Of a DNA stretch of 62,265 nucleotides, positions 33,481-41,212 are shown one piece after another. The position numbers were made by a program, and so were the translations under genes. The notes beneath the pieces were generated by a model. That model was not told the origin of the DNA. It saw only the letters and a list, made by a program, of their open reading frames with translations, and ran no database searches. Numbering within the stretch: position 1 is the first letter of the stretch; each line of letters starts with the position of its first letter. The stretch comes from CAZMOK01 sp964644135 (GTDB lineage: Bacteria; Bacteroidota; Bacteroidia; Bacteroidales; JAGOPY01), in assembly GCA_964644135.1 (NCBI GenBank), contig CAZXWD010000002.1:1-62265 (forward strand), in the 5' to 3' direction.

Positions 33481-34344
33481 ATGCGACAGCTTAAGATTAC
33501 TAAACAGGTTACCAATCGCGAGACTGCATCACTTGACAAGTACCTTCAGGAGATCGGAAAGGTAGATCTTTTGACTGCTGAGGAGGAAGTTGAGCTGGCC
33601 AAACGCATAAAACAGGGCGACAAGCTCGCACTGGAAAAACTTACCAAGGCCAACCTTCGGTTTGTTGTTTCAGTTTCCAAGCAATACCAGAACCAGGGTT
33701 TAAGCCTGCCAGATCTTATAAACGAGGGAAACCTGGGCCTCATAAAAGCAGCACAACGCTTTGATGAGACCAGGGGTTTCAAGTTTATTTCCTATGCCGT
33801 CTGGTGGATCAGGCAATCCATTCTGCAGGCACTTGCCGAGCAGTCGCGCATTGTGAGGCTCCCCCTTAATAAAATAGGTTCCCTCAATAAGATCAACCGC
33901 ACCTATGCAAGTCTTGAACAACAAAATGAAAGAGAACCTGCTATATCGGAAATCGCTGAATTGCTTGAAATCCCTGAAGAGGAAGTAAAGGAATCGCTGA
34001 GGCACTCAGGCAGGCATGTTTCAATGGATGCCCCACTCGTACAGGATGAAGAGAATACCCTTTACGATGTACTCCGGCCTGACGAAGACAATGAAAACCC
34101 GGAGAAAGAGCTTATACTGGAATCATTGCGTACTGAGATCGACCGTGCTATCTCAACCCTAACCCCCAGGGAAGCAGATGTTGTCAGACTCTATTTTGGC
34201 CTTAACAGCAAACATCCCATGACCCTGGAGGAGATAGGTGAAAGGTTTGACCTCACCAGGGAAAGGGTGCGGCAAATAAAAGAGAAAGCAATAAGAAGGC
34301 TGAAACATACTTCAAGAAGTAAAATACTCAAGTCTTATCTATAA
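33481..34344 (+). CDS. rpoD: Primary RNA polymerase sigma factor, short Bacteroidota form
   Basis: A 287-residue sigma-70 factor. It lacks the long region 1.1 of the E. coli protein, as is normal for the housekeeping sigma of Bacteroidota. Region 1.2/2 runs from ETASLDKYLQEIGKVDLLT, with the core-binding LINEGNLGLIKAAQRFDETRGFKFISYAVWWIRQSI (~80-115). Region 3 has SLNKINRTYASLEQQNE. Region 4 is ITLxTPREADVVRLYFG-like, with the DNA-recognition helix TREPRVRQIKE-like segment TRERVRQIKEKAIRRLK (~259-275). It recognises the TAnnTTTG promoters marked in this window. Confidence 0.94.
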   Translation: MRQLKITKQVTNRETASLDKYLQEIGKVDLLTAEEEVELAKRIKQGDKLALEKLTKANLRFVVSVSKQYQNQGLSLPDLINEGNLGLIKAAQRFDETRGFKFISYAVWWIRQSILQALAEQSRIVRLPLNKIGSLNKINRTYASLEQQNEREPAISEIAELLEIPEEEVKESLRHSGRHVSMDAPLVQDEENTLYDVLRPDEDNENPEKELILESLRTEIDRAISTLTPREADVVRLYFGLNSKHPMTLEEIGERFDLTRERVRQIKEKAIRRLKHTSRSKILKSYL

Positions 34345-34366
34345 TCTTTCTTTACCTAAATTATAT

Positions 34367-34374
34367 TACTTTTG
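34367..34374 (+). promoter_or_regulatory. Candidate -7 box (TACTTTTG) of rpe
   Basis: A full TAnnTTTG match 46 bases before the rpe ATG. A 6-bp hairpin with a 4-base loop at 34377-34392 lies right at the predicted transcript start. Confidence 0.5.
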
Positions 34375-34419
34375 AACGAGCCCTCAGGCTCGCTAGTTGT
34401 TTAAACAAAGAAGGAATAC

Positions 34420-35100
34420 ATGCAGGATCTTTTAAAAGGCTCGCCGCCATTCATTGCCCCTTCAATGTTGTCAGCCGATTTCTCAAACCTTATCAAGGAT
34501 ATTGATATGGTAAACAATAGCGAGGCCGACCTGTTCCACATTGATATAATGGATGGGGTTTTCGTACCAAATATCTCTTTTGGCTTTCCGGTAATGGAAA
34601 AGATACATAAGTATGCTGAAAAGCCGCTGGATGTCCATCTTATGATTGTTGATCCCGACAGGTATGTCGAAAAATTCAGGAAGACAGGGGCTGCAATCAT
34701 TACCGTACATGCGGAAGCATGCACACACCTGCACAGGACCCTCCAGTTAATCAGGTCAACGGGCGCGTATGCAGGGGTTTCACTCAATCCCCATACACCG
34801 GTTGAAACGCTTACAGATATTTTGGAGGATATTGACCTTGTGCTTGTGATGTCGGTCAATCCGGGATTCGGCGGACAGAAATTCATCAACCGGAGCCTCG
34901 ATAAAGTTCGCAGATTAAAAAACATGATAAACGACAGAAATACCAGTACACAGATCGAAGTAGACGGAGGGGTTACTCTTGAAAACGCCCCGGGGATCCT
35001 GGATGCAGGAACTGATATACTCGTGGCCGGCAATACGGTCTTTAAATCTGAAAATCCCTCCGCTACGATAAGAAACTTAAAAAACTTACGGATTAATTAA
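34420..35100 (+). CDS. rpe: Ribulose-phosphate 3-epimerase
   Basis: A 226-residue TIM-barrel enzyme of the pentose phosphate pathway that interconverts ribulose 5-phosphate and xylulose 5-phosphate. Family signatures are IAPSMLSADFSNL (~8-20), FHIDIMDGVFVPNISFG (~39-55, with the metal-binding His and Asp), LDVHLMI (~68-74), MSVNPGFGGQKFI (~143-155) and the second catalytic Asp in IEVDGGV. The length is normal. It has its own candidate promoter after rpoD. Confidence 0.96.
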   Translation: MQDLLKGSPPFIAPSMLSADFSNLIKDIDMVNNSEADLFHIDIMDGVFVPNISFGFPVMEKIHKYAEKPLDVHLMIVDPDRYVEKFRKTGAAIITVHAEACTHLHRTLQLIRSTGAYAGVSLNPHTPVETLTDILEDIDLVLVMSVNPGFGGQKFINRSLDKVRRLKNMINDRNTSTQIEVDGGVTLENAPGILDAGTDILVAGNTVFKSENPSATIRNLKNLRIN

Positions 35101-35122
35101 CCTTTAAATATTGTTTTTTCAC

Positions 35123-36583
35123 ATGAATGAAGACGTTTATAAGCTCAAGCCCGAAAGGCTATGGTATTACTTTGGTGAAATCCTTAAAATCCCACGGCCT
35201 TCGAAGAAGGAGGAGAAAATTGCACAATATCTGGTGAATTTCGGCGAAAGCCAGGGCCTTCCAACTGTAAGGGATACAGTGGGTAATATCCTTATCAGCA
35301 AACCGGCTACAAAAGGCATGGAAAACCGGAAGACCACCGTCCTCCAGAGCCACATCGATATGGTCTGTGAAAAGAATGCCGACGTAGATCATGACTTCGA
35401 TAGTGATCCCATAGAAGCTTATGTGGAAGACGGATGGGTAAAAGCCAGGGGCACAACCCTGGGTGCCGACGACGGTATAGGCATTGCCACACAGCTTGCG
35501 CTGCTTGAATCGACCGACATACCTCACGGTCCGCTTGAGTGCCTTTTCACTGTTGATGAAGAAACCGGGCTCACAGGTGCCTTCGGCTTAAATGAAACCC
35601 TTCTGCGCGGTGAAATATTACTGAACCTCGACTCTGAAGACGACGGGGAACTTTTTATCGGTTGCGCAGGCGGCAAGGATACAGTGATCAAGATGCCCTA
35701 CAAAAAGATCAATCCACCCGCCGAACATCTCACCATGAAGATCGAGATCAGTGGTCTTAAGGGAGGCCATTCGGGAGATGATATCCAGAAAGGAAGGGGA
35801 AATGCCAATAAGCTTCTTAACCGGATCCTTTGGGAAGCCTCCATCAACTTCGACCTCCAGTTATCGGTATTCAACGGTGGAAACCTGCGCAATGCCATTG
35901 CACGTGAGGCCTATGCCATTGTTATGCTTCCTGAAGCCTTTAAAGACCAGTTTTTAAGGTATGTAGATCTATATGAAAAAGACATTAAGTATGAATACCG
36001 GGTTACAGAACCTGAACTGAAGCTGACCCATGAAGAAAAGGACTCGGCCAACTTCATAATGGATAAAAAATCGAGAGACAATCTTTTAAACTCAATATAT
36101 GCCTGTCCTCATGGTGTCATAGCCTGGTCGCAGGAGATCGAGAATTTTGTCGAGACCTCTACCAACCTGGCATCGGTAAAAACACTTGAAGACCATATTT
36201 CTATAACAACCAGCCAGCGCAGTTCAGTAGAATCGGCCAAGGAAGACATTGCCAACATGGTAGCATCAGTTTTCAGGCTTTCAGGGGCCACGGTTGAGCA
36301 TACCGATGGATACCCGGGCTGGTCGCCCGATCCTAATTCGGCAATTGTCGATATCACCGTTGAATCGTACAAGAAACTTTTCAAAAAGGAACCGATAGTA
36401 AGGGCAGTGCATGCCGGCCTTGAATGCGGACTGATAGGCGATAAGTACCCGGGAATGGATATGATCTCCTACGGACCGACCATAAGGGGAGCCCACTCAC
36501 CGGATGAAAAACTGGAAATATTTACTGTGCAGAAATTCTGGGACCTGACGCTTGATGTCCTCAAGAACATCCCTAAGAAATAA
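35123..36583 (+). CDS. pepD: Aminoacyl-histidine dipeptidase (PepD, M20 family)
   Basis: A 486-residue cytosolic dipeptidase with two catalytic metals. Metal and catalytic residues lie in QSHIDMVCEKN (His and Asp), TTLGADDGIGIATQLALLE (bridging Asp), LFTVDEETGLTGAFGL (catalytic Glu pair), LDSEDDGEL and the closing YGPTIRGAHSPDEKLEI (final His). The lid domain (~195-370) carries SGLKGGHSGDDI. It starts at the ATG at 35123 (MNEDVYKLKPERLWYYF); a TTG at 35111 is less likely. Confidence 0.92.
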   Translation: MNEDVYKLKPERLWYYFGEILKIPRPSKKEEKIAQYLVNFGESQGLPTVRDTVGNILISKPATKGMENRKTTVLQSHIDMVCEKNADVDHDFDSDPIEAYVEDGWVKARGTTLGADDGIGIATQLALLESTDIPHGPLECLFTVDEETGLTGAFGLNETLLRGEILLNLDSEDDGELFIGCAGGKDTVIKMPYKKINPPAEHLTMKIEISGLKGGHSGDDIQKGRGNANKLLNRILWEASINFDLQLSVFNGGNLRNAIAREAYAIVMLPEAFKDQFLRYVDLYEKDIKYEYRVTEPELKLTHEEKDSANFIMDKKSRDNLLNSIYACPHGVIAWSQEIENFVETSTNLASVKTLEDHISITTSQRSSVESAKEDIANMVASVFRLSGATVEHTDGYPGWSPDPNSAIVDITVESYKKLFKKEPIVRAVHAGLECGLIGDKYPGMDMISYGPTIRGAHSPDEKLEIFTVQKFWDLTLDVLKNIPKK

Positions 36584-36589
36584 GAAGGC

Positions 36590-36899
36590 TCAGAGGCCAA
36601 CCCCGAACCCGATCCTTATTATCGGGTTCCTGTAAGGGGTATACCTCGATTCGTTGAAATTATAGAGAACTGTGATCATGGCAAAAGCCCGGTTGCCGAT
36701 CCACTGCCGGTAACCCGNNNNNNNNNNNNNNNNNNNNNNNNNNNNNNNNNNNNNNNNNNNNNNNNNNNNNNNNNNNNNNNNNNNNNNNNNNNNNNNNNNN
36801 NNNNNNNNNNNNNNNNNTCCTGTCCTGTGAACTGGCAGGTGCTGCAGCTAATGTTGAAATAAATGAGACGATCAGTATGATCCTGAGAAATATTTTCAT
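36590..36899 (-). pseudogene. Exported beta-barrel-like protein, split by a 100-N gap
   Basis: The gene cannot be read through the gap. The 5' part (36818-36899) gives a signal peptide, KIFLRIILIVSFISTLAA, then a PASSQD end. The 3' part (36590-36717) has an open frame that reads GYRQWIGNRAFAMITVLYNFNE and closes RIGFGVGL, which looks like the last strands of an outer-membrane barrel. Other frames of the same stretch stop early, so this frame is the likely one. Because 100 N is usually a placeholder, the true size is unknown. This is an assembly break and not proof of a pseudogene. Confidence 0.5.
36718..36817. other. Assembly gap (100 N)
   Basis: Exactly 100 undetermined bases, a standard scaffold placeholder, inside the minus-strand exported-protein gene. 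Confidence 0.99.
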
Positions 36900-36921
36900 C
36901 ACTCCTTTTTTTGTGAATTGG

Positions 36922-36929
36922 CAAAAATA
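36922..36929 (-). promoter_or_regulatory. Candidate -7 box (TATTTTTG) of the gap-split gene
   Basis: A full TAnnTTTG match on the minus strand, 22 bases before the ATG at 36899. A TTG lies 17 bases further upstream. Confidence 0.5.
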
Positions 36930-36986
36930 GCTAATAACAGGGAGGGCAATATTTTTTATACCCGAACGTAATTATAGTTGATTAGT

Positions 36987-36994
36987 TATCTTTG
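36987..36994 (+). promoter_or_regulatory. Candidate -7 box (TATCTTTG) of the beta-helix lipoprotein gene
   Basis: A full TAnnTTTG match 19 bases before the ATG at 37014. No -33 TTG at the usual distance is obvious. Confidence 0.45.
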
Positions 36995-37013
36995 CGCGGC
37001 ATATCTGTAATTT

Positions 37014-38492
37014 ATGATCACAAACCTTAATAACAGGCACACCCTGGCCTTTGTTTTGCTATCCATCTTTTTAATGGTTTTCTTTTCTTGCAGGAAAACC
37101 GATATAATTGATGATAACACCGAGCTTACGCTCAGCTTTTCAGCAGATACGGTCATTTTCGATACGGTCTTCACTTCGCTGGGCTCGGCTACACAATTCC
37201 TCAAGGTTTACAATCCGTCTGCCAATGCCGTTAATATCTCTTCCATTAAACTGGCACGGGGCGAACAATCACGATACAGGATAAACATCGATGGTGAGCC
37301 AGCTTTATCGATAAAGGATTATAAGCTCGAGGGGAACGACAGTCTTTACATTTTTGTCCGTGTCACCATCGACCCTACCGCCCAGAACACCCCCTTTGTA
37401 GTGTCCGATTCCATTATCTTCGAAACAAACAGCAATTTTCAGGATGTAGACCTTGTGGCTTGGGGACAGAATGCCAATTATATCCTTGCCGATACGGAAA
37501 TTCCCGGCCTGCCTAAATTCAAGATCGTTGCCGGTGAATTTGAAGACTTGACATGGACCGCCGACAAGCCCTATGTTATTTACGGTTATGCAGTTGTAGA
37601 TTCGAATGGGATATTGAGGGTTGATGCAGGGGCCCAAATCCATTTTCACGACCGGTCAGGCTTATGGGTCTACAAAGGAGGATCAATAAAAGTCAACGGA
37701 ACGTTGGATGAACCGGTAGTTTTCCAGGGCGACAGACTGGAGGATTTCTACGAAGACCTGCCGGGCCAGTGGGACAGGATCTGGATCAATGAAGGAAGTA
37801 TTGACAATGAGATCAATTATGCCATTATCAGGAACGGCTTTATAGGTATCCAGGCTGAAACGCTCCAGGAACAAATGGGCAATTCACTCATACTTAAAAA
37901 CACTATTATAGAGAATATGAGCGGAGTTGGACTGTTCAGCCGTTTTTACAACATTACCGCCACGAACTGCCTCTTTGCAAACAGCGGTCAGTTCTCTGCA
38001 GCCCTCACATGGGGCGGATTATACGATTTCAGGCATTGCACCTTCGCAAATTACTGGCCCTACGGGGTCAGGCCCGATGAACTGCTTGCATTGAACAATT
38101 TTGTTGAAGACGAGAACGGCAACATAACTGCTTTCGAATTTGATGCCTATTTCGGGAACTGCATAGCTTACGGGAGGAATATCGAGGAACTGCTTTTTTC
38201 GTTCGATGAAGGGGCTCCTTACAACTATCTTTTCGATCATTGCCTGCTAAAAACCGAAAAAGACATTTCGGACCAGGAGCGCTTCAGGAACTCTTTCAAG
38301 AATGAGGACCCTCTGTTCAAAGATTACCAGGAGGGTGACTATTCACTCGACACGCTATCCCCCGCCATAGATTACGGTACGCTTGACGTGATCAATACCT
38401 CAGCTATAGATCTTTCCAATGATATCCTTAATGTAAACAGGCTTCCGGAGCCTGACCTGGGGGCTTATGAATTCGTTCCCGGCAGAAAATAA
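37014..38492 (+). CDS. Surface lipoprotein with right-handed beta-helix repeats
   Basis: A 492-residue lipoprotein with a signal peptide ending in lipobox VFFSC (Cys ~26). The N-terminal part (~30-165) is beta-rich and includes DTVIFDTVFTSLGSATQFLKVYNPS, typical of this Bacteroidota family. From ~190 a parallel beta-helix pattern begins: INEGSIDNEINYAIIRNGFIGIQ, SLILKNTIIENMSGVGLF, ITATNCLFANSGQF and a DFRHCTFANYWPYG rung. The C-terminus ends in LNVNRLPEPDLGAYEF, a phrase seen at the end of many beta-helix domains. It may bind or process polysaccharide; no catalytic residues stand out. Confidence 0.75.
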   Translation: MITNLNNRHTLAFVLLSIFLMVFFSCRKTDIIDDNTELTLSFSADTVIFDTVFTSLGSATQFLKVYNPSANAVNISSIKLARGEQSRYRINIDGEPALSIKDYKLEGNDSLYIFVRVTIDPTAQNTPFVVSDSIIFETNSNFQDVDLVAWGQNANYILADTEIPGLPKFKIVAGEFEDLTWTADKPYVIYGYAVVDSNGILRVDAGAQIHFHDRSGLWVYKGGSIKVNGTLDEPVVFQGDRLEDFYEDLPGQWDRIWINEGSIDNEINYAIIRNGFIGIQAETLQEQMGNSLILKNTIIENMSGVGLFSRFYNITATNCLFANSGQFSAALTWGGLYDFRHCTFANYWPYGVRPDELLALNNFVEDENGNITAFEFDAYFGNCIAYGRNIEELLFSFDEGAPYNYLFDHCLLKTEKDISDQERFRNSFKNEDPLFKDYQEGDYSLDTLSPAIDYGTLDVINTSAIDLSNDILNVNRLPEPDLGAYEFVPGRK

Positions 38493-38502
38493 ATAGTAAA
38501 TA

Positions 38503-38612
38503 ACGGGTTGTGCGGTTTGTGTGTTATTTAATGGACATTACACTATGTCAACTGCATCAAAAATTAGTAAACAGTTACATAAAGAAAGATTTAATTAAAG
38601 CGCACAACGCGT
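38503..38612. repeat. MITE-like repeat, copy 2 (110 bp)
   Basis: The termini ACGGGTTGTGCGGTTT (38503-38518) and the complement of the right end, ACGCGTTGTGCGCTTT (38597-38612), match at 14 of 16 positions. The element is flanked on both sides by TAGTAAATA (38494-38502 and 38613-38621), a possible 9-bp target duplication. A third TAGTAAATA follows nearby in a low-complexity stretch, so the duplication is not certain. The interior shares ~70 bases with copy 1 at 5144-5338. Confidence 0.7.
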
Positions 38613-38683
38613 TAGTAAATAGTGAATAGTAAATAATAAATACCAGATGGGTTAGTGGGTATTTATGTAACTGGTTGAATGTG

Positions 38684-41164
38684 CTACCTGGTTTTTATGG
38701 CTTTCCTGGTATAAGTATTCCCGTTCTCTGTGATTATTTCAACCAGGTACACTCCCGGGGAAATCGCTGAAGTTTCAATAACTGCCCTGCCTGTGGTATA
38801 ATTGCTTTTCATTATTTCACCCCCGCTGACATCGAGTAGCCTCAGACTTTTTATCCTTCTTCCACTCGTTTCAATAATAATGCGGTCGTTGAATGGAACA
38901 GGGAAAACATTCACACCAGCCTGTACGGGCCCATCCTCCGTATTCACCAGTTCGCCGGTTGTAAATCTCGTTATCTCCGGATAGTCGATCACATTGCCAT
39001 CCAGGTCCATCAACAGGTTTGGCTTGAGCCTTACATAATAGTACTGAGTCTCTTCAAGTACCGTGGAAGGGTATAAAGTCATTTGTGTGGCATCATCGTT
39101 GATTGATCCTGTGAACTCAACATTCTCGCCGTTTATATCATCCTTCTTAAAAAGAAAAAGATTGGGAATGTCTTCGTTTTCAATTTGTCCGCCAAGTGTT
39201 AGCTGCACGGGTTCATTGAAATCGATGATTACCTCTGTAGAAGGATCCACGCTGATTGCTCCGAACTCGGGTTCGAAGGTGACCATAGGGAGTTCGTCAT
39301 TCCATATTCCGGTCAATTGCAATTGCCGCGCTATCCTTTCAGTGGTATTAATGTTTGACTGGTCATAATTCAAAGTAAGGATGTCGCTATAATCGCCTTG
39401 TGAAGGAGGGTGGAAACCTATAAAGATCTCAGCACTTTGACCTGAAGGTATGGGTACCGGGAGATCGGTCGTAAGGAAGAAGTCCCCCTCATGGCTGTGA
39501 ATACTTGTGATCTTGATCAGGTTTTCTGCGTTGTTTGTAACCAGAATGGAGAGCACCTTAGGATCCGGCGATGTGGAATAGTTGCCGAAATGAAGCCTGT
39601 CGACTGTAGTAAATAGGGTTGTTTCCCAGGGCCTCCTGATAGAACGGTAGCTCGATACCAGGTCGGGCAGGAACAGTTCAAACGTTTTAGATCCATTCAT
39701 CTTTACTTCGGTAATAGCCAGGGGATAATGGGTACCCCATCCAATCAGGCTAGTGTTGTCGTACTGCCGCCGGTGACTGCCGGTATGGGGCCCGAAAACA
39801 CTGGGAGCATGCTGGTAATACCAAACACGGGTTGCCGTCATGTCCTGTTCGTCTATCTGATATTCTATAGCCTGCGAATACTGGGGAGTTCGGAGATTAC
39901 CATTGTCGAAAATCGTTATATTGCCGTTCGGCAGAACCCGTACATCATGCTGGTGCGAAAAGCCAAGAGGATCATTCAGGATTGTGAACTGGTTGTTCTC
40001 TGCAAGCAGCCCGAAACGCCACATTACATCACCGGTGGTATAGTTGATCTTGGTTATTTCATCCAGGTGCCTGCTCGAGAGGAGTATGTTCCCATCAAGA
40101 TCGAATTCAAAAGCATTGCCGTGAACGTAGTCAATATAGTTGGCTGTAAGGCTTATATCGGAGGTTGCGTCTGTGATCTCAAAATGATCCCAGCTTCTCC
40201 ACTGGAAATATACGTTCTGTTCATTGTCGACCTCCTGGATAACAAGCCCCACTACCGTTGCATCAGGCTGACCGCCGGGCACAACCTGGCTCATATCCAC
40301 TATTTGCGGATCGTACGACATGACGAGGTAACGGTCATCTTCGAGTTGAAGTATATCATGCATATCCAGGTCATAACCGTTGCCGCATGTTATGGAATCG
40401 AACACCTCATAATCACTGTCCATCAAAAAATACTTCTCGAGGGATGGGGCGTTCTGCGTATTCCTCGCATAAGCCAGGTTTCCATCGGGTAACTTATGCA
40501 GGTGGGAATAATTTCTTTCCATTCGCCTGTAAAAGACCGGGATGCCATATTTATCAAATATTGCCAGGTAATGGCTGTATTGAGTTGTCCTGGGATTTAG
40601 TGACATGAAGATGTAATCGCTGTTTTCTGTTTCCTGGTAGTGCTCGACAATAGGCACAGGAAAATCCTCGGGATAATCATTTGGATGATTGAAAAGCAAT
40701 TTGCCCTGAGAGCTTGCATTTACAGGCTCATTCCTCTCATGGAATACCCGGTCTGTTTCCCTGAGCGGGGGTTTTTTACCGTTATTCCTGATATTGAATG
40801 AAAATCTTATGGCCTCAATATTGATACCGTCAATTGTTGATATGGAAGAGGGGACAATAACAGTCACCTTCTCCCCTATCCGGAAATCATTTTCGGGCCT
40901 GATAAAGAGTGTTTTTGCGTCCTCTGAAAGAAATATTTCATGGTCAATGTCATTGCCGGCGCTGCCAACAATGCTTATCCCTGCATCATCCAGAGATTCC
41001 GGCGAAAACGCCCTTCCTGTCTTTAGAAGGATGGTTTGCCCGGGATTAATAAATTCTGCCTTATCACGTGGAGAGGTATAGATGTATCCCACTTTCTGGG
41101 ATAACCCGGAAACGCTCAAAGCAATGGCAGTTACAATCAATAGTGTATTCCTGAGTTTTTGCAT
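38684..41164 (-). CDS. Arylsulfotransferase-like secreted protein with type IX sorting domain
   Basis: An 826-residue exported protein. The ATG at 41164 gives a normal signal peptide (LLIVTAIALSVSGLSQ); an upstream TTG/ATG extension is unlikely. An N-terminal Ig-like domain (~20-125) is followed by an ASST-type propeller with HLHKLPDGNLAYARN, DMHDILQLEDDRYLVMSYD, VHGNAFEFDLDGNILLSSRHLDEITKIN, GDVMWRFG and FSHQHDVRVLPNGNITIFDNG. The repeated His/Arg clusters match the arylsulfate sulfotransferase fold. A beta-sandwich region comes next, then a type IX C-terminal domain (VNVFPVPFNDRIIIE, ~750-826). ASST-type enzymes move sulfate between phenols; the substrate here is unknown. Confidence 0.82.
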   Translation of the reverse strand: MQKLRNTLLIVTAIALSVSGLSQKVGYIYTSPRDKAEFINPGQTILLKTGRAFSPESLDDAGISIVGSAGNDIDHEIFLSEDAKTLFIRPENDFRIGEKVTVIVPSSISTIDGINIEAIRFSFNIRNNGKKPPLRETDRVFHERNEPVNASSQGKLLFNHPNDYPEDFPVPIVEHYQETENSDYIFMSLNPRTTQYSHYLAIFDKYGIPVFYRRMERNYSHLHKLPDGNLAYARNTQNAPSLEKYFLMDSDYEVFDSITCGNGYDLDMHDILQLEDDRYLVMSYDPQIVDMSQVVPGGQPDATVVGLVIQEVDNEQNVYFQWRSWDHFEITDATSDISLTANYIDYVHGNAFEFDLDGNILLSSRHLDEITKINYTTGDVMWRFGLLAENNQFTILNDPLGFSHQHDVRVLPNGNITIFDNGNLRTPQYSQAIEYQIDEQDMTATRVWYYQHAPSVFGPHTGSHRRQYDNTSLIGWGTHYPLAITEVKMNGSKTFELFLPDLVSSYRSIRRPWETTLFTTVDRLHFGNYSTSPDPKVLSILVTNNAENLIKITSIHSHEGDFFLTTDLPVPIPSGQSAEIFIGFHPPSQGDYSDILTLNYDQSNINTTERIARQLQLTGIWNDELPMVTFEPEFGAISVDPSTEVIIDFNEPVQLTLGGQIENEDIPNLFLFKKDDINGENVEFTGSINDDATQMTLYPSTVLEETQYYYVRLKPNLLMDLDGNVIDYPEITRFTTGELVNTEDGPVQAGVNVFPVPFNDRIIIETSGRRIKSLRLLDVSGGEIMKSNYTTGRAVIETSAISPGVYLVEIITENGNTYTRKAIKTR

Positions 41165-41212
41165 GGTATAGAGATTACAGTGATCAGTATCAAACCACAA
41201 AATACAAAATAA

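Noticed and set aside
34377..34392. Terminator of rpoD
   Set aside because: A 6-bp hairpin is present but is followed by GCTAGTTG rather than T residues, and it lies just after a -7 box, so it is more likely part of the rpe leader.
39728..40492. 254-residue plus-strand open frame
   Set aside because: It lies wholly opposite the arylsulfotransferase-like gene, whose domains and sorting tail are clear. The frame has no recognisable motif and is a codon-bias shadow.
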